Shown here one piece after another: positions 42,506-54,999 of a DNA stretch of 64,000 nucleotides. The stretch lies in assembly GCF_024339125.1 (NCBI RefSeq), contig NZ_CP101417.1:4909001-4973000 (forward strand). The letters are read 5' to 3'. The position numbers and the translations under genes are program-made. The notes beneath the pieces were generated by a model. The model was given only the letters and a program-made list of their open reading frames with translations, ran no database searches and was not told where the DNA came from. Every line of letters begins with the position of its first letter. Positions within the stretch are counted from its first letter, which is position 1. This DNA comes from Xanthomonas hortorum. GTDB lineage: Bacteria > Pseudomonadota > Gammaproteobacteria > Xanthomonadales > Xanthomonadaceae.

Positions 42506-43405
42506 ATGGCGCGTGAAAATCTCAACGATCTGCAGGTCTTCGTCACCGTGGCACGCGAAGGCAGCTTCACCCGTGCCGCCGCGCAACTGGGCGTCTCGCA
42601 GTCGGCGTTGAGCCATACCGTGCGCGCATTGGAAACGCGGCTTGGCATTCGTCTATTAACCCGCACCACACGCAGCGTGTCGATGACCGAAGCCGGCGCG
42701 CGTCTATTCGAGACCGTGGCACCGCGGCTGGAAGAAATCGACGACGAACTCTCGGCGCTCACCGAATTTCGCGACAAACCGGCCGGCACCATCCGCATCA
42801 CCACCGCCGGCCATGCCGCCGATGCCTACATCTGGCCGGCGCTATCGAAGGTGCTGCCCGACTATCCCGATCTCAAGATCGAGGTCACGGTCGATTATGG
42901 GCTAGCCGATATCGTCGCCGAGCGCTACGACATCGGCATCCGACTCGGCGACCAGGTGGCCAAGGACATGATCGCGGTGCCGATCAGCCCGATGCAGCGC
43001 ATGGCGGTGGTGGCGGTGCCGAGCTACTTCGTGCATCACACCATCCCGGCGGTGCCGGCCGAGCTGGCGCAGCACAATTGCATCGGCTTGCGCCTGCCCA
43101 CGCACGGCGGCCTGCTGCCCTGGGACTTCGAAAAGGACGGACGCGAAGTCAAGGTGCGGGTGGACGGGCAATGGACCTTCAACGGCAGCAGCGCGATCCT
43201 GCGCGCCGCATTGGCTGGCGGTGGACTGGCGTTTCTGCCGGAAACCATGGTGCTGGAACATATCGCCGCCGGCCGGCTGCGCCGCGTGCTGGACGACTGG
43301 TGCGACCCGTTCGACGGCTATTACGCCTATTACCCCAGCCGCCGCCAATCCTCCAGCGCACTCAAGGTGGTGATCGATGCGCTGCGGCACGATCTGGTGC
43401 GTTGA
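42506..43405 (+). CDS. LysR-type regulator divergent from cupin gene
   Basis: Starting at ATG 42506 (an ATG at 42476 is less likely), the 299-residue protein has an HTH (FVTVAREGSFTRAAAQLGVS, then QSALSHTVRALETRLGIRLL) and a periplasmic-binding-like effector domain. The motif GDQVAKDMIAVPIS and its position fit LysR regulators of the CrgA/PA2220-like type that control oxidoreductase genes. Its stop lies 46 bases before a degenerate palindromic fragment. Confidence 0.9.
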   Translation: MARENLNDLQVFVTVAREGSFTRAAAQLGVSQSALSHTVRALETRLGIRLLTRTTRSVSMTEAGARLFETVAPRLEEIDDELSALTEFRDKPAGTIRITTAGHAADAYIWPALSKVLPDYPDLKIEVTVDYGLADIVAERYDIGIRLGDQVAKDMIAVPISPMQRMAVVAVPSYFVHHTIPAVPAELAQHNCIGLRLPTHGGLLPWDFEKDGREVKVRVDGQWTFNGSSAILRAALAGGGLAFLPETMVLEHIAAGRLRRVLDDWCDPFDGYYAYYPSRRQSSSALKVVIDALRHDLVR

Positions 43406-43450
43406 CGCGGGCATTGGGGAGGGGTGCTATGGATGCCGCCCTGGAGACAA

Positions 43451-43524
43451 GGACGTACTTACTGCGTGTCCTGCGATGGTGCGCAGGCATGACTCTGCAG
43501 CCACGCCGCAGATCAGCCGCTCTA
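43451..43524. repeat. Degenerate module A right end
   Basis: It carries the core ggacgtacttactgcgtgtcc and the right boundary cgcagatcagccgctcta, which ends in a terminal-repeat copy (43513-43524). The left half and inner stem are missing, so this is a decayed copy lying beside element 2. Confidence 0.75.
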
Positions 43525-43609
43525 CACCTGATTTATCCGCACTGCTCAATCATTCCAAGACAACCGAGACTTCGCGTCGTCGCGTCGTTTGGATGTAGCC
43601 GAATACTCA

Positions 43610-43927
43610 ACAGCCTGGTTAGTCGAGCGCGCGGTGCCCTCGCCGCTCGCGGGACACGCCGCAAGTACGTCCATGTAGGCTCGGTGGCGGCATCCATGCC
43701 GCCACACGGTCCCGCAAGCGGCGAGGACACCGCACCAGACAGTTAATATGTTGCCTTGTTCAAAAGCATGCGCACCGACCATCTCGACTGGTCCTTGCCC
43801 GCCTACCATCGCGGGACCTTACGCGGCATGGATGCCGCGTAAGAGCCTACACGGACGTACTTGCGGCGTGTCCCGCGATGGTGGGCGGGCAAGGACCCTG
43901 CAGCCAAGAAGCAGATCAGCCGCTCTA
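43610..43927. repeat. Composite palindromic element 2 (B+A)
   Basis: The order is B (43633-43731), linker ending gcgcaccgaccatctcgact, then A (43790-43897), then the right terminus cagatcagccgctcta ending at 43927. The left terminus lacks the tagagcggc repeat and starts at about gttagtcgagcgcgcg. It fills the space between the LysR gene (ends 43405) and the convergent AKR gene, whose stop codon is at 43928-43930. Confidence 0.82.
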
Positions 43928-44914
<987 letters not shown>

Positions 44915-45153
44915 TTACTCCCGCGGCACACGGCCGCATTGGATGAGTCGGCCGCAGGCGGCAACACCGCTGCAGCACCGATGCCACACGATAATCCTGC
45001 GCCACGCGCACATTGCACAGCGGCTGGCGATAACGGTTATGAGCGCGCTTCATCAACGCAGTGGTCGGCATGCGTGTCATGAAGCGAGTGATGGGCGCAT
45101 ACAAACGCGACAGACACATGCAAACAGACCCCGCAAGCGCGGTTCCATCGCGC

Positions 45154-45846
45154 CTAGAACCCGCTCGGCACTTCGCGCTTGGTTGTGCCAACCGTGCGCG
45201 CAACATCCGGCCGATACGCACGCAAGAACAGCGCAACCGCACCGCTCACATAGCGCTCCTGCTGCACAAAATCCGCATCCACGCCATCGCCACGCATCGC
45301 AGCATTTGCAGGCAAGCCGGTCATCAAGCCGAAAAAATGCACCGAGGCATCGGGCAGATTGTCGATGACCAAGCTGCCCCGCTCCACCTCGCGCGCCAAC
45401 AGCGCGCGCATCATGCTGTCGTAGCGCTCGAAGGACAGCGTCCACATCTCTTCGCGCATCTGGCTGGGTAACAACGGCGGCCGCACCAGGCCATACGCCG
45501 CATCGTCCAGCGCGCCGCTGGTGGAGATCCGCAGCAGCGCCTTGGCGACCGCCGCCAGGCGCTGCTCCAACGGCGCCTGCATCTCCAATAACGCGTCCCA
45601 TCGGTTGGGCGATGCATGCGCCAGCGCTTCCAGCGTAGTGCGGAACAGCACCTCCTTGGACGCGAAATGCGCATACACCGTGGCCTTGGACACCATCGCA
45701 CGCTCGGCGATGGTGTCCATGCTGGTCCTGTCGAAACCTAGCTGCGGAAACAGCTGCCGCGCCGCCGCCAGAATCGCGCCACGTTTGTCGTGTGGCGCGC
45801 GCCTGGGCGGGCGGGCAGGCGCGGCATCAACGTCCGCCTCAGCCAT
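45154..45846 (-). CDS. TetR-family regulator, last gene of the efflux operon
   Basis: The 230-residue protein has an N-terminal HTH ([20 protein letters not shown], then [20 protein letters not shown]) and a longer C-terminal ligand domain. Its start (ATG 45846) overlaps the outer-membrane efflux gene stop by eight bases, so it is translationally coupled to the efflux genes. A second TetR gene lies at the other end of the operon. Confidence 0.88.
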   Translation of the reverse strand: MAEADVDAAPARPPRRAPHDKRGAILAAARQLFPQLGFDRTSMDTIAERAMVSKATVYAHFASKEVLFRTTLEALAHASPNRWDALLEMQAPLEQRLAAVAKALLRISTSGALDDAAYGLVRPPLLPSQMREEMWTLSFERYDSMMRALLAREVERGSLVIDNLPDASVHFFGLMTGLPANAAMRGDGVDADFVQQERYVSGAVALFLRAYRPDVARTVGTTKREVPSGF

Positions 45847-47356
45847 TGGGCTGACCTGTCGCGGTGGTGGCCACAGTGGGCTCGGCCGATTGCAGCCAGC
45901 CGCCGCCCATCGCCTTGTAGAACGTCGCCAGATTGGTGAAGCGCGACAGCTGCGTGGTGATCAGGGTTTGCTGCGCGCTGTACAGCGAACGCTGCGCATC
46001 CAGCGCCTGCAGATAGCTGTCCACGCCGCGTTCGAAGCGCGCCTGCGACAGCCGGTAGCTGTCGGCAGTGGCATCCACCAGCGCCTGTTGCGCCTGCAAT
46101 TGCCGGCCCAGCGTCTCGCGCTGCGCCAGCGCATCGGACACTTCGCGGAATGCGCTCTGGATCGCCTTTTCGTACTGCGCCACTTCGATGGCGCGATTGG
46201 CCTTGGCCATGTCCAGATTGGCGCGGTTACGCCCGGCGTTGAAGATCGGCAACGTCAGCGTGGGCACAAAACTCCAGGCGCGGGTACCGGAATCGAACAG
46301 GTTGGACAGACTGCTGGTGGACGAGCCCTGCGATGCGGTCAGGCTGATGCTGGGAAAGAACGCCGCGCGCGCCGCACCGATATTGGCATTGGCCGCACGC
46401 AAGTTGCGCTCGGCTTCCAGGATGTCCGGGCGACGTTGCAGCAACTGCGACGGCAACCCGGCCGGCACGCTGGCCAGCACGTTGCCGTCCACGCTGGCGC
46501 CATCGGGCAACGCACGTGGCAACAGCTCCACCGGCACCTGCGTGCCCACCAGCAGCACCAGGGCATTACGATCCTGCGCCACCTGCGCGGTATAACGCTC
46601 CACATCCACGCGCGCGGTTTCCACCGTGGTCTGCGCCTGGCGCAAGGTGAGCTGCGAGGCCACGCCCAACTCGAAGCTGCGTTGCTGCAAGCGATAACTG
46701 TCGCTCTGGCTGCTCAAGGTGGACTGCGCCAACTGCAGCAACTGCTGATCCGCTGCCAGCGTCAGATAGGCGGTGGCCACTTCGGCCACCAGGCTGATGT
46801 GCGTGCTGCGGCGGGCCTCGGCGGTGGACAGAAACTGCTGAAGTGCCTGTTCCTTCAGGCTGCGCACACGCCCGAACAGATCCAGCTCGTACGCACTGAC
46901 GCCGATGTTGGCGCTGTAGGTCCGGAACACCTGCGGCTGGCCGGGAATGGCCAGCTCCGACGGTGTGCGCGCGTTGTTGGAGCTGCCGGTGCCTTGTATC
47001 GAGGGCAGCAACGCAGCGCGCTCCACCCGGTACTGCGCACGTGCCACCTCGATGTTGAGCGCGGCCACGCGCAGATCGCGATTGTTCTCCAACGCCAACG
47101 CGATCACCTGCTGTAGCGCGGGGTCGGTGAACACCTGCCGCCAGCCGATGTTGGCGATGTCCGTCGCCTCGTGGGTGCCGGTGCTGTTGGCGACGGTGTT
47201 GGCGGCGTCGGTGGCGTTCGAAGCAATCGTGCTGTCGGTGCCGGCAAAACGCTCCGGCACTGGCGCGTCGGGCCGCGCATAGCGCGGCATCAGCGTGCAA
47301 CCGGACAGCACGCTGGCCACCGCGATCGCGGTCAATGTCATGCGAATCGGGGTCAT
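45839..47356 (-). CDS. RND efflux outer membrane factor (NodT type)
   Basis: The 505-residue outer-membrane lipoprotein has a lipobox (VLSGC, Cys20). Two OEP repeats of alternating long helices and beta segments are visible; the second starts near [20 protein letters not shown]. It is the TolC-like exit duct of a tripartite pump. Its stop lies in the start region of the tetR gene, and it follows the RND pump gene with almost no gap. Confidence 0.92.
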   Translation of the reverse strand: MTPIRMTLTAIAVASVLSGCTLMPRYARPDAPVPERFAGTDSTIASNATDAANTVANSTGTHEATDIANIGWRQVFTDPALQQVIALALENNRDLRVAALNIEVARAQYRVERAALLPSIQGTGSSNNARTPSELAIPGQPQVFRTYSANIGVSAYELDLFGRVRSLKEQALQQFLSTAEARRSTHISLVAEVATAYLTLAADQQLLQLAQSTLSSQSDSYRLQQRSFELGVASQLTLRQAQTTVETARVDVERYTAQVAQDRNALVLLVGTQVPVELLPRALPDGASVDGNVLASVPAGLPSQLLQRRPDILEAERNLRAANANIGAARAAFFPSISLTASQGSSTSSLSNLFDSGTRAWSFVPTLTLPIFNAGRNRANLDMAKANRAIEVAQYEKAIQSAFREVSDALAQRETLGRQLQAQQALVDATADSYRLSQARFERGVDSYLQALDAQRSLYSAQQTLITTQLSRFTNLATFYKAMGGGWLQSAEPTVATTATGQPNG

Positions 47357-47357
47357 C

Positions 47358-50300
47358 TCAGTGTCCTGTCGGTTGCGGGGCGGATGAAGTGGGCTGTGGT
47401 CGGCGCTTGAACAGGCCCATCACCAACACGAAGAACAACGGTACGAACAAGATCGCCAGGATCGTGCCGGACAACATGCCGCCGATCACGGCGGTGCCCA
47501 ACGCATGCTGCGCGCCTGCACCGGCACCACTGCCGAGCACCAACGGCACCACGCCCAGGATGAAGGCTAGCGATGTCATCAAGATTGGCCGCAAGCGCAT
47601 GCGCGCCGCTTCCAATGCCGAGTCGATCAGACTCTTGCCGCTTTCATGCAGCTCCTTGGCGAACTCCACGATCAGGATCGCGTTTTTCGATGCCAGACCA
47701 ATCGTGGTGAGCAGCCCCACCTGGAAGTACACATCGTTCATTTTCCAGGTCAGCATCGCGCCCAGCAGCGTGCCGAACACGCCCAACGGCACCACCAGAA
47801 TCACCGAGAACGGAATCGCCCAGCTTTCGTACAACGCGGCCAGACACAGGAACACGATCAGGATCGACAGGCCGTACAACAGGCCGGTCTGACCGGTCGA
47901 GGACTTTTCCTGCCTCGACAAACCAGTCCACTCGAAGCCGATGCCCGGCGGCAATTTGGCCGCCGCCGCTTCCACGATCTGCATCGCTTCGCCACTGGAT
48001 GCCGCGCCGGGCAGCGCCATGCCCAGGATTTCCACCGATGGCACGCTGTTGTAACGCTCCAACCGCGGCGAGCCCGATTGCCAGCTGGCGGTGGCGAAGG
48101 CGTTGAACGGCACCATGGTGCCGACGCTGTTGCGCACGAACCAGCGGTCGATGTCCTGCGGATTCATGCGGTACACCGCATCGGCCTGCAGCATCACCTT
48201 CTTGACGCGTCCCTTGTCGATGAAGTCGTTGACGTAGGTACTGCCCCATGCGCTGGAGAAGGTGTTGTTGATGTCGGCAATCGACACGCCCATGGCCTGC
48301 GCCTTGTGCGAATCGATCTCCAGCTTGAACTCGGGCGTGTCTTCCTGCCCGTTCGGACGTACCGCCACCAGGCGCTTGTCCTGCGACAGCTCGCCCAACA
48401 ATTGATTGCGCGCCTGCATCAAGGCCTCATGACCGAGATTGGCGCGGTCTTGCAGCATCAGGTCGAAACCGGTGGCATTGCCCAACTCGGACACCGCCGG
48501 CGGTGCGAACGCGAACACCCTGGCATCGCGGATGCCGGCGAAAAAGGCACCGGCCTTGGCCGCAACATCGGTGACGCTCTGCCCCTTGCCGGTGCGCTTG
48601 TCCCACGGCCGCAGCTTGACGAACGCCAGGCCGGTATTCTGGCCGCTACCGGCAAAACTGAAACCAGAGACGGCGAACACGCCAGCGACCGAATCCTTCT
48701 GGTCCACCAGAAAGTGATGCTCCACCTGCTTGAGCACCTCACCGGTGCGCGCATCGGTGGCACCGGGCGGCAACTGCACCAGCACGAACAGCGTGCCCTG
48801 GTCTTCGTCCGGCAAAAAGCCCACCGGCAACTTCATAAAGCCGAACACCACCAACGCCAGCAGCGCGGCATAGGCAAGCATGTACCCCCAGCCCTTGCCC
48901 AGCATGTGCCGCACCACGCCCTGGTAGCGGTTGTTGCCACGATCGAACACGCGGTTGAACCAACCGAAGAAACCGGTAGTGGCCAGGCCATGGCCTTTTT
49001 CCACCGGCTTGAGCAAGGTGGCGCACAGGGCCGGAGTCAGGATCATCGCCACTAGCACCGACAAGGTCATGGCCGAGACAATCGTGATCGAGAACTGCCG
49101 ATAGATCACACCGGTGGAGCCACCGAAGAACGCCATCGGCACAAACACCGCCGCCAGCACCAACGCCACGCCCACCAGCGCACCAGAGATCTGATCCATC
49201 GATTTACGCGTGGCTTCCTTGGGCGACAGGTGTTCTTCACCCATCACGCGCTCGACGTTTTCCACCACCACGATCGCATCGTCCACCAGCAAACCGATCG
49301 CCAGCACCATCGCGAACATGGTCAGCGTATTGAGGGTGAAACCGAACACCGCCAGCACCCCGAACGTGCCCAGCAACACCACCGGCACCGCAATGGTGGG
49401 GATCAAGGTCGCGCGGAAGTTCTGCAGAAACAGATACATCACCAGGAACACCAGCACCACCGCTTCGATCAGCGTGTGCACCACCTGCTCGATGGAGATC
49501 CGCACGAACGGGGTGGTGTCGTACGGCTTTTGCACCTTCATGCCGGGCGGGAAGAACTTCTCCTGCTCTTCCAGGCTTTTGTCGATGGCGCGCACGGTAT
49601 CCAGTGCGTTCGCACCGGTGGCCAGCTTGATCGCCAGACCGGCCGCCGGCTTGCCGTTGTAGCGGCCCACCGTGTTGTAACTCTCGCTGCCCAGTTCGAT
49701 GCGCGCCACATCGCGCAGCCGCACCTGCGCGCCATCGGACTGCGTGCGCAGCAGGATGTTTTCGAACTGCTCGGCCGTCTTGAGCCGGGTTTGCGCAGTG
49801 ATGGTGGCATTGAGTTGCTGATTGGCCACCGCCGGCAACGCACCCAGCTGGCCCGCCGAGACCTGCGCATTCTGCGCCTGGATCGCGGTGCGGACATCCA
49901 CCGGGGTCAGGCTGAAATTATTCAACTTGTTGGGGTCCATCCACACCCGCATGGCGTACTGCGAGCCGAACAAGGTGGTGTCGCCCACGCCTTCGACGCG
50001 GCTGATGGTTTCCTGCACGTTGGCCGCCACGTAATCGGACAGGTCCGAATCGCTCATGCTGCCGTCTTCGGAAGTGAAGGCCAGCACGTTGAGGAAGTTG
50101 GTGGCCGACTTGGTCACCGTCACGCCCTGCTGCTGCACTTCCTGCGGCAGCAACGGGGTGGCCAGCGACAACTTGTTCTGCACCTGCACCTGCGCGGTGT
50201 CCGGATCGGTGCCGTTGTCGAAGGTCAGGGTGATGGTCACCGCACCGCTGGATTCGCTTGTGGAGGCCATGTAGCTGAGGTGGTCCAGCCCCTTCATCTT

Positions 50301-50501
50301 CTGCTCGATGACCTGGGTGACGGTGTCTTCCAGGGTCTGTGCCGAAGCGCCCGGGTAGTTTGCGGTGATGGCGACGGCGGGCGGTGCGATGCTGGGGTAC
50401 TGCGCAATCGGCAGTGTGGCGATGGACAGGATGCCGGCCAGCATCACGATGATGGCCAACACCCAGGCGAAGATCGGACGATCGATAAAGAAACGTGCCA
50501 T
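47358..50501 (-). CDS. RND inner membrane efflux pump (AcrB/MexB type)
   Basis: The start ATG at 50501 gives the canonical [20 protein letters not shown]; the longer frame is discarded. At 1047 aa it has 12 transmembrane helices, two large periplasmic loops and the proton-relay Asp-Asp in [13 protein letters not shown]. The length and N-terminus match hydrophobe/amphiphile efflux pumps. It forms the pump with the adjacent adaptor and outer-membrane factor; exported drugs or plant compounds are likely. Confidence 0.95.
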   Translation of the reverse strand: MARFFIDRPIFAWVLAIIVMLAGILSIATLPIAQYPSIAPPAVAITANYPGASAQTLEDTVTQVIEQKMKGLDHLSYMASTSESSGAVTITLTFDNGTDPDTAQVQVQNKLSLATPLLPQEVQQQGVTVTKSATNFLNVLAFTSEDGSMSDSDLSDYVAANVQETISRVEGVGDTTLFGSQYAMRVWMDPNKLNNFSLTPVDVRTAIQAQNAQVSAGQLGALPAVANQQLNATITAQTRLKTAEQFENILLRTQSDGAQVRLRDVARIELGSESYNTVGRYNGKPAAGLAIKLATGANALDTVRAIDKSLEEQEKFFPPGMKVQKPYDTTPFVRISIEQVVHTLIEAVVLVFLVMYLFLQNFRATLIPTIAVPVVLLGTFGVLAVFGFTLNTLTMFAMVLAIGLLVDDAIVVVENVERVMGEEHLSPKEATRKSMDQISGALVGVALVLAAVFVPMAFFGGSTGVIYRQFSITIVSAMTLSVLVAMILTPALCATLLKPVEKGHGLATTGFFGWFNRVFDRGNNRYQGVVRHMLGKGWGYMLAYAALLALVVFGFMKLPVGFLPDEDQGTLFVLVQLPPGATDARTGEVLKQVEHHFLVDQKDSVAGVFAVSGFSFAGSGQNTGLAFVKLRPWDKRTGKGQSVTDVAAKAGAFFAGIRDARVFAFAPPAVSELGNATGFDLMLQDRANLGHEALMQARNQLLGELSQDKRLVAVRPNGQEDTPEFKLEIDSHKAQAMGVSIADINNTFSSAWGSTYVNDFIDKGRVKKVMLQADAVYRMNPQDIDRWFVRNSVGTMVPFNAFATASWQSGSPRLERYNSVPSVEILGMALPGAASSGEAMQIVEAAAAKLPPGIGFEWTGLSRQEKSSTGQTGLLYGLSILIVFLCLAALYESWAIPFSVILVVPLGVFGTLLGAMLTWKMNDVYFQVGLLTTIGLASKNAILIVEFAKELHESGKSLIDSALEAARMRLRPILMTSLAFILGVVPLVLGSGAGAGAQHALGTAVIGGMLSGTILAILFVPLFFVLVMGLFKRRPQPTSSAPQPTGH

Positions 50502-50517
50502 GACGTGTGATCCCGCC

Positions 50518-51765
50518 TCAGTTGGCCGCACGCGGTGCGGTCGGGGCGGAAGGGGTGCCGGCTGCGTGACCACCAGCAGTCGCGGGCTTGCCCTTGGGCT
50601 GCCACGGCACGGTCTTGACCTCGATGCCGTCGCGGGCGCGCGAGACGCCTTCGACCACCACCTGCTCGCCGGTCTTCAGGCCGCTGCGCACCAGCCACTG
50701 GTCGCCGACTTCGCGGTCGGTGTCCAGTACACGCAATTGCAGCTTGTGATCGGCACCGACCACGAACGCGGTCGGCTTGCCGGCGCCGTTGCGCGAGACC
50801 GCCTGCTGCGGCACCAGCACGCCCTGCTCCTTGATGCCCTCCTGCAGCACCGCGCGCACGTACATTCCCGGCAACAACTCCGCATTCGGGTTCGGGAACA
50901 CCGCGCGCAAGGTGATCGAGCCGGTGTTCTGGTCGACGGTGACATCGGAGAACGCCAGCTGGCCCTGCAGCGGATAGGTGCTGCCGTCTTCCAGCAGCAG
51001 CGACACCTTGGCGGCGTCGTCGCCGGCCTTTTCCAGATCGCCGCGCGCCATCGCCTGCCTGAGCCGCAATAACGCCGCGCTGGGCTGGGTGACGTCGATA
51101 TAGATCGGGTCCAGCTGCTGGATGGTGGTCAGCGCGGTGGCCTGGTTGGCGGTCACCAACGCACCGGGGGTCACGCTGGAGCGGCCGATGCGACCGGAGA
51201 TCGGTGCATCCATGCGCGCGAACGCCAGGTTGATGCGCGCGGTCTCCACGCTGGCCTTGCCGGCCGCCACATCGGCCTCGGCCTGACCCAGCGCAGCATC
51301 GGTGTCGTCGCCCTCCTGCTGGCTGACCGCCTTGATCTGCACCAGCTCGGTATAGCGCTGGGCCTTGAGTCTGGCGGTGCGCAGATTGGCCTGCGCCTTG
51401 GCCAGGGTGGCCTGGGCGCTGGCGTAACTTGCGCGATAGGTCGCCGGGTCGATCTGGTACAGCGTCTGCCCGGCCTTGACGTCGCCGCCCTCGGTGAACT
51501 GGCGCGTCTGCACGATTCCGCCCACTTGCGGGCGAACTTCGGCGATCAGGTAGGGAACGGTGCGTCCGGGCAGCTCGGTAGTGAGCGTCACCGGCTGCGG
51601 TTTGACGGTCAGCACGCCCATCTCGGGCATGCCCTCGGCCGGCGGCGGACCTCCCGGCGGGCTGCCGCAGGCACTCAGCAGAACGGTGGCGGCAACGGCA
51701 GCGGCAAGCACAGGCAGGCGAAACGAAGCATGAGGACGCACGAGAAGGTCTCCGACGGGACGCAT
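50518..51765 (-). CDS. RND periplasmic adaptor lipoprotein (AcrA/MexA type)
   Basis: The 415-residue membrane-fusion protein has a lipobox (VLLSAC). The lipoyl halves flank a coiled-coil hairpin (about 100-175; [20 protein letters not shown]). It ends in a Pro/Ala-rich tail. The first gene of the efflux operon, it bridges pump and duct. The ATG at 51765 ([20 protein letters not shown]) is used, though a start a few residues later is possible. Confidence 0.92.
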   Translation of the reverse strand: MRPVGDLLVRPHASFRLPVLAAAVAATVLLSACGSPPGGPPPAEGMPEMGVLTVKPQPVTLTTELPGRTVPYLIAEVRPQVGGIVQTRQFTEGGDVKAGQTLYQIDPATYRASYASAQATLAKAQANLRTARLKAQRYTELVQIKAVSQQEGDDTDAALGQAEADVAAGKASVETARINLAFARMDAPISGRIGRSSVTPGALVTANQATALTTIQQLDPIYIDVTQPSAALLRLRQAMARGDLEKAGDDAAKVSLLLEDGSTYPLQGQLAFSDVTVDQNTGSITLRAVFPNPNAELLPGMYVRAVLQEGIKEQGVLVPQQAVSRNGAGKPTAFVVGADHKLQLRVLDTDREVGDQWLVRSGLKTGEQVVVEGVSRARDGIEVKTVPWQPKGKPATAGGHAAGTPSAPTAPRAAN

Positions 51766-51778
51766 GAGGATTAAATCT

Positions 51779-51792
51779 AAACGGTACGGTTT
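51779..51792. promoter_or_regulatory. Candidate TetR operator between efflux operon and tetR
   Basis: aaacggtacggttt is a 14-base imperfect palindrome (12 of 14 symmetric positions). It lies between the divergent efflux adaptor and tetR starts, close to the adaptor ATG. The symmetrical GTAC centre and AT-rich flanks fit operators of AcrR/SmeT-like repressors. Confidence 0.5.
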
Positions 51793-51873
51793 GGTATCCT
51801 AATAAGCTCATCCGTAGCCGTCAAGCATTCCTGCCCAGTCGGTATACTTAAAGTTCAAAAGTGGAGTGATTGG

Positions 51874-52494
51874 ATGCGGGTCAGAACCGAAGAAAAACGC
51901 GACGCCATCGTGCAGGCGGCCAGCGAGGTCTTCCTCGAGCTGGGCTTTGAAGGTGCCTCGATGTCGCAGATCGCCGCCCGCGTGGGCGGCTCCAAGCGCA
52001 CGTTGTACGGCTACTTCCCGTCCAAGGAAGAGCTGTTCGTGGCGTTTGCCAAGGACATGTCCGACCGTTATTTCGACCCGCTGCTGAGTGCGCTTTCGCA
52101 AAGCAGCGGCCCCGTTGCCGAGGCCCTGCAACGGTTCGGCGAGGACGTGCTCACCTTCTTGTGCGCAACGCCCAACATCACCAGTTGGCAGACCATCATC
52201 GGGGTATCCGGCAGATCAGACGTCGGCGCGCTGTTTTTCAGCGCCGGTCAACAAGAAGGCATGCAGCGCTTCGCCGAATACCTGCAGACACAAGTGGACT
52301 GCGGCCTGCTCCGCTGCGACGACACCCTGCTGGCCGCCCACCAGTTCGCCGCCCTGCTCGAAGCCGAAACCCTGATGCCCTGCCTGTTCGGCGCGCTCAA
52401 GGATCCCTCGCCCGAGTATCTACGCGACGCGACGCAGCGCGCAGTGGAGCTGTTTCTGGCGGGCTATGGATGCAAGAACACCGCTGCGGCGTGA
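51874..52494 (+). CDS. TetR/AcrR-type repressor divergent from efflux operon
   Basis: The 206-residue protein has the TetR HTH (IVQAASEVFLELGFEGASMS, then VGGSKRTLYGYFPSKEELFV) and a ligand-binding domain with an AefR-like tail. It is divergent from the RND operon with a palindrome between them, and so is the likely local repressor that releases the pump when a drug binds. A palindromic composite element starts 36 nt after its stop. Confidence 0.9.
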   Translation: MRVRTEEKRDAIVQAASEVFLELGFEGASMSQIAARVGGSKRTLYGYFPSKEELFVAFAKDMSDRYFDPLLSALSQSSGPVAEALQRFGEDVLTFLCATPNITSWQTIIGVSGRSDVGALFFSAGQQEGMQRFAEYLQTQVDCGLLRCDDTLLAAHQFAALLEAETLMPCLFGALKDPSPEYLRDATQRAVELFLAGYGCKNTAAA

Positions 52495-52530
52495 TGCGCG
52501 GCAGTGCTGCGTCTGCGCACTGCCTGCAAC

Positions 52531-52987
52531 TAAGAGCGGCTAACAAAACTACTTCACGCCAGCCTACTGCACAGGCCGACGGATCTGCGGCCTGGCTGCA
52601 GGGCCCTTGCCCGCCCACCGTCGCGGGACACGCCGCAAGTACGTCCATGTAGGCTCTTACGCGGCATCCATGCCGCGTAAGGTCCCGCGACGGTGGGCGG
52701 GCAAGGACCTGTCGAGTTGATCGGTGCGCATGGCTTTCAATAAAACAGCCGACCAACTTTCTGGTGCGGTGTCCTCACCGCTTGCGGGACCGTGTGGCGG
52801 CATGGATGCCGCAACCGAGCCCACATGGACGTACTTGCGGCGTGTCCCGCAAGCGGTGAGGGCACCGCGCACTCGACCCACGCAGCGTTTGATCTGGACC
52901 TCTGACTGCATCCACCAAGAGACCGCCGACAAAACCACTGCACTCACTGACAGGCGCTCGCTCGCCAGGTTTTTGTTAGCCGCTCTA
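52531..52987. repeat. Composite palindromic element 3 (A+B, intact TIRs)
   Basis: This is the best-preserved copy. taagagcggctaacaaaa at the left and ttttgttagccgctcta at the right share a perfect 16-base inverted repeat (AGAGCGGCTAACAAAA). Module A occupies 52602-52709, then the linker gtcgagttgatcggtgcgca, then module B at 52768-52866. It is located between the convergent tetR and zur genes. Confidence 0.88.
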
Positions 52988-53018
52988 AGTGAACCGTCCT
53001 GCGTTTGCCTGGCGATCC

Positions 53019-53513
53019 TTACTCGGCCACCGCGCACTTGGCGCACAAGCCATGCACTTCCAGCGTCTGCGCCTGCGGCTGAAAACCCAGTGCCTTGGCG
53101 CGGGCTTCCAGTTGCGAGACCACGTCGCGGTCTTCCAGCTCCACCGCGCTATGGCAGCGGTCGCAGATCAGGAACGGCACCGAGTGCTGGGCGCTGTTGG
53201 GGTGGTGGCAGGCGACGAAGGCGTTGACCGATTCGAGCTTGTGCACGAAGCCATTGGCCATCAGAAAATCCAGCGCGCGGTACACCGTGGGCGGCGCGTC
53301 GGCGCCGACGCCCTTGCCTTCGCGCACCCAGTCCAGCAGCTCATAGGCCTTGACCGGCTTACCGGCATCGGCGATCAGCCGCAGCACATTGGCGCGGATC
53401 GGCGTCAGCCGCAGGCCGCGCTCGGTGCAGGCGCGCTCCACCGCGCGCACGAAGCCGTTGGCGTCGTCGACGTGGTGATGCGGTGCAGTGCAGGCGTGTT
53501 CGTTGGTTTTCAT
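53019..53513 (-). CDS. zur: Zinc uptake regulator Zur (Fur family)
   Basis: The 164-residue Fur-family protein has a winged helix (RLTPIRANVLRLIADAGKPV), H-H-P-N at the metal hinge, and two C-x-x-C pairs (CDRC and CAKC) for structural zinc. The leader MKTNEHACTAPHHHVDD matches Zur more than Fur. Its start (ATG 53513; GTG at 53516 also possible) lies 15 nt after the gltX stop. It would repress zinc uptake genes such as those at 24.2 kb. Confidence 0.9.
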   Translation of the reverse strand: MKTNEHACTAPHHHVDDANGFVRAVERACTERGLRLTPIRANVLRLIADAGKPVKAYELLDWVREGKGVGADAPPTVYRALDFLMANGFVHKLESVNAFVACHHPNSAQHSVPFLICDRCHSAVELEDRDVVSQLEARAKALGFQPQAQTLEVHGLCAKCAVAE

Positions 53514-53528
53514 CACAGGCTCCGGCGG

Positions 53529-54932
53529 TCAGCCCGCTCCTATCTTGATGAGTGCCGCATCGATGCGTTTCAAGGCGCCCTCGCGGCCGGCCAGGTACAC
53601 CGTCTGCGAAATATCCGGGCTGACCTGGGTGCCGGTGATGGCCACGCGCAGGGGCTGGGCGACCTTGCCCATGCCCAGCTCCAGCGCGGCCGCCGCATCG
53701 TGCAGCGCGGCCGAAACGTTTTCCACACTCCATTCGCTGACGCCGGCCAGCAGTTCGCGTGCCTTGCCCAGCGGTACTTCGGCGCCCAGCTTCAGGTGCT
53801 TGATCACTGCGGCTTCGTCATAGGTTTCCAGCGGCTGGTACCAGACCACGGCTTTTTCGGCCATTTCCTTCAAGGTCTGCACGCGCTCGCGCAGCGCCAC
53901 CACCACATCGGCGGCGGCCGGGCCGGCAGCGACATCGATGCCGAGCTTGGCCAGCTGGTATTCCAGCTGCGGGGCGATGCTGGCCGGGTCGTCGGTCTTG
54001 AGGTAATGCTGATTGACCCAGCCGAGCTTGGCCATGTCCAGCCGCGCAGCCTTGGAATTGACGTCCTTGACGTCGAACAGGTCGAGCAATTCCTGCTGGG
54101 TGAACAACTCCTGGTCGCCGTGCGACCAGCCCAGACGTGCCAGATAATTGATCAACGCATGCGGCAGATAGCCGGCATCCCTGTACTGCATCACGTCGGC
54201 CGCGCCGGTGCGCTTGGACAGCTTGGCGCCCTGCTCGTCCAGGATCATCGGCATATGCGCGAACTTGGGCACCGGCGCGCCCAGCGCTTCGTAGATGTTG
54301 ATCTGGCGCGGGGTGTTGTTGATGTGGTCGTCGCCGCGAATCACCTCGGTGATGCCCATGTCCCAGTCGTCCACCACCACCGCGAAGTTGTAGGTGGGGA
54401 AGCCGTCCGGGCGGAAGATCACCATGTCGTCGAGCTCGCTGTTGGCGATCTCGATGACGCCCTTGATCAGGTCGTCGAACACCACCGTGCCGGCTTGCGG
54501 ATTTTTGAAGCGGATCACCCGGTTGGGGTCGTCGCGGTACGGCAGGTTCTGCTCGCGGGCGGCGCCGTTGTAGCGCGGCTTTTCCTGTTTGGCCATCGCG
54601 GCTTCGCGCATGGCGTCGAGCTCGGCGCGGGTTTCGTAGGCGTAGTACGCCTTGCCCTGCGCCAGCAGCTGCTCGGCGACCTCCTGATAGCGGGCCACGC
54701 GCTGGGTCTGGTAGATCGGGCCTTCGTCGTAGTCCAGGCCCAGCCACTCCATCGCCTCCAGGATGGCGTCGATCGCCTCCTGGGTGCTGCGCTCACGGTC
54801 GGTGTCTTCGATGCGCAGCACGAACTGCCCGCCGCGGTGGCGTGCCTCCAGCCAGCAATACAGGGCGGTGCGGGCGCCGCCGATGTGCAGGTAACCGGTG
54901 GGGCTGGGGGCAAAACGGGTGCGGCAGGTCAT
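53529..54932 (-). CDS. gltX: Glutamyl-tRNA synthetase
   Basis: The ATG at 54932 gives [20 protein letters not shown], with the class I HIGH-type motif H-I-G-G and the KMSKS equivalent K-L-S-K-R. The 467-residue length fits bacterial GluRS. The anticodon-binding region ends near [12 protein letters not shown]. It charges tRNA-Glu. The longer frame upstream lacks family sequence. Confidence 0.95.
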   Translation of the reverse strand: MTCRTRFAPSPTGYLHIGGARTALYCWLEARHRGGQFVLRIEDTDRERSTQEAIDAILEAMEWLGLDYDEGPIYQTQRVARYQEVAEQLLAQGKAYYAYETRAELDAMREAAMAKQEKPRYNGAAREQNLPYRDDPNRVIRFKNPQAGTVVFDDLIKGVIEIANSELDDMVIFRPDGFPTYNFAVVVDDWDMGITEVIRGDDHINNTPRQINIYEALGAPVPKFAHMPMILDEQGAKLSKRTGAADVMQYRDAGYLPHALINYLARLGWSHGDQELFTQQELLDLFDVKDVNSKAARLDMAKLGWVNQHYLKTDDPASIAPQLEYQLAKLGIDVAAGPAAADVVVALRERVQTLKEMAEKAVVWYQPLETYDEAAVIKHLKLGAEVPLGKARELLAGVSEWSVENVSAALHDAAAALELGMGKVAQPLRVAITGTQVSPDISQTVYLAGREGALKRIDAALIKIGAG

Positions 54933-54999
54933 GGAGCGCTCGGCGAAACGGGTGTCGGCCGATTTTACCTTGCGCAGCGCAGACCTGCCCGCTTGCGGC

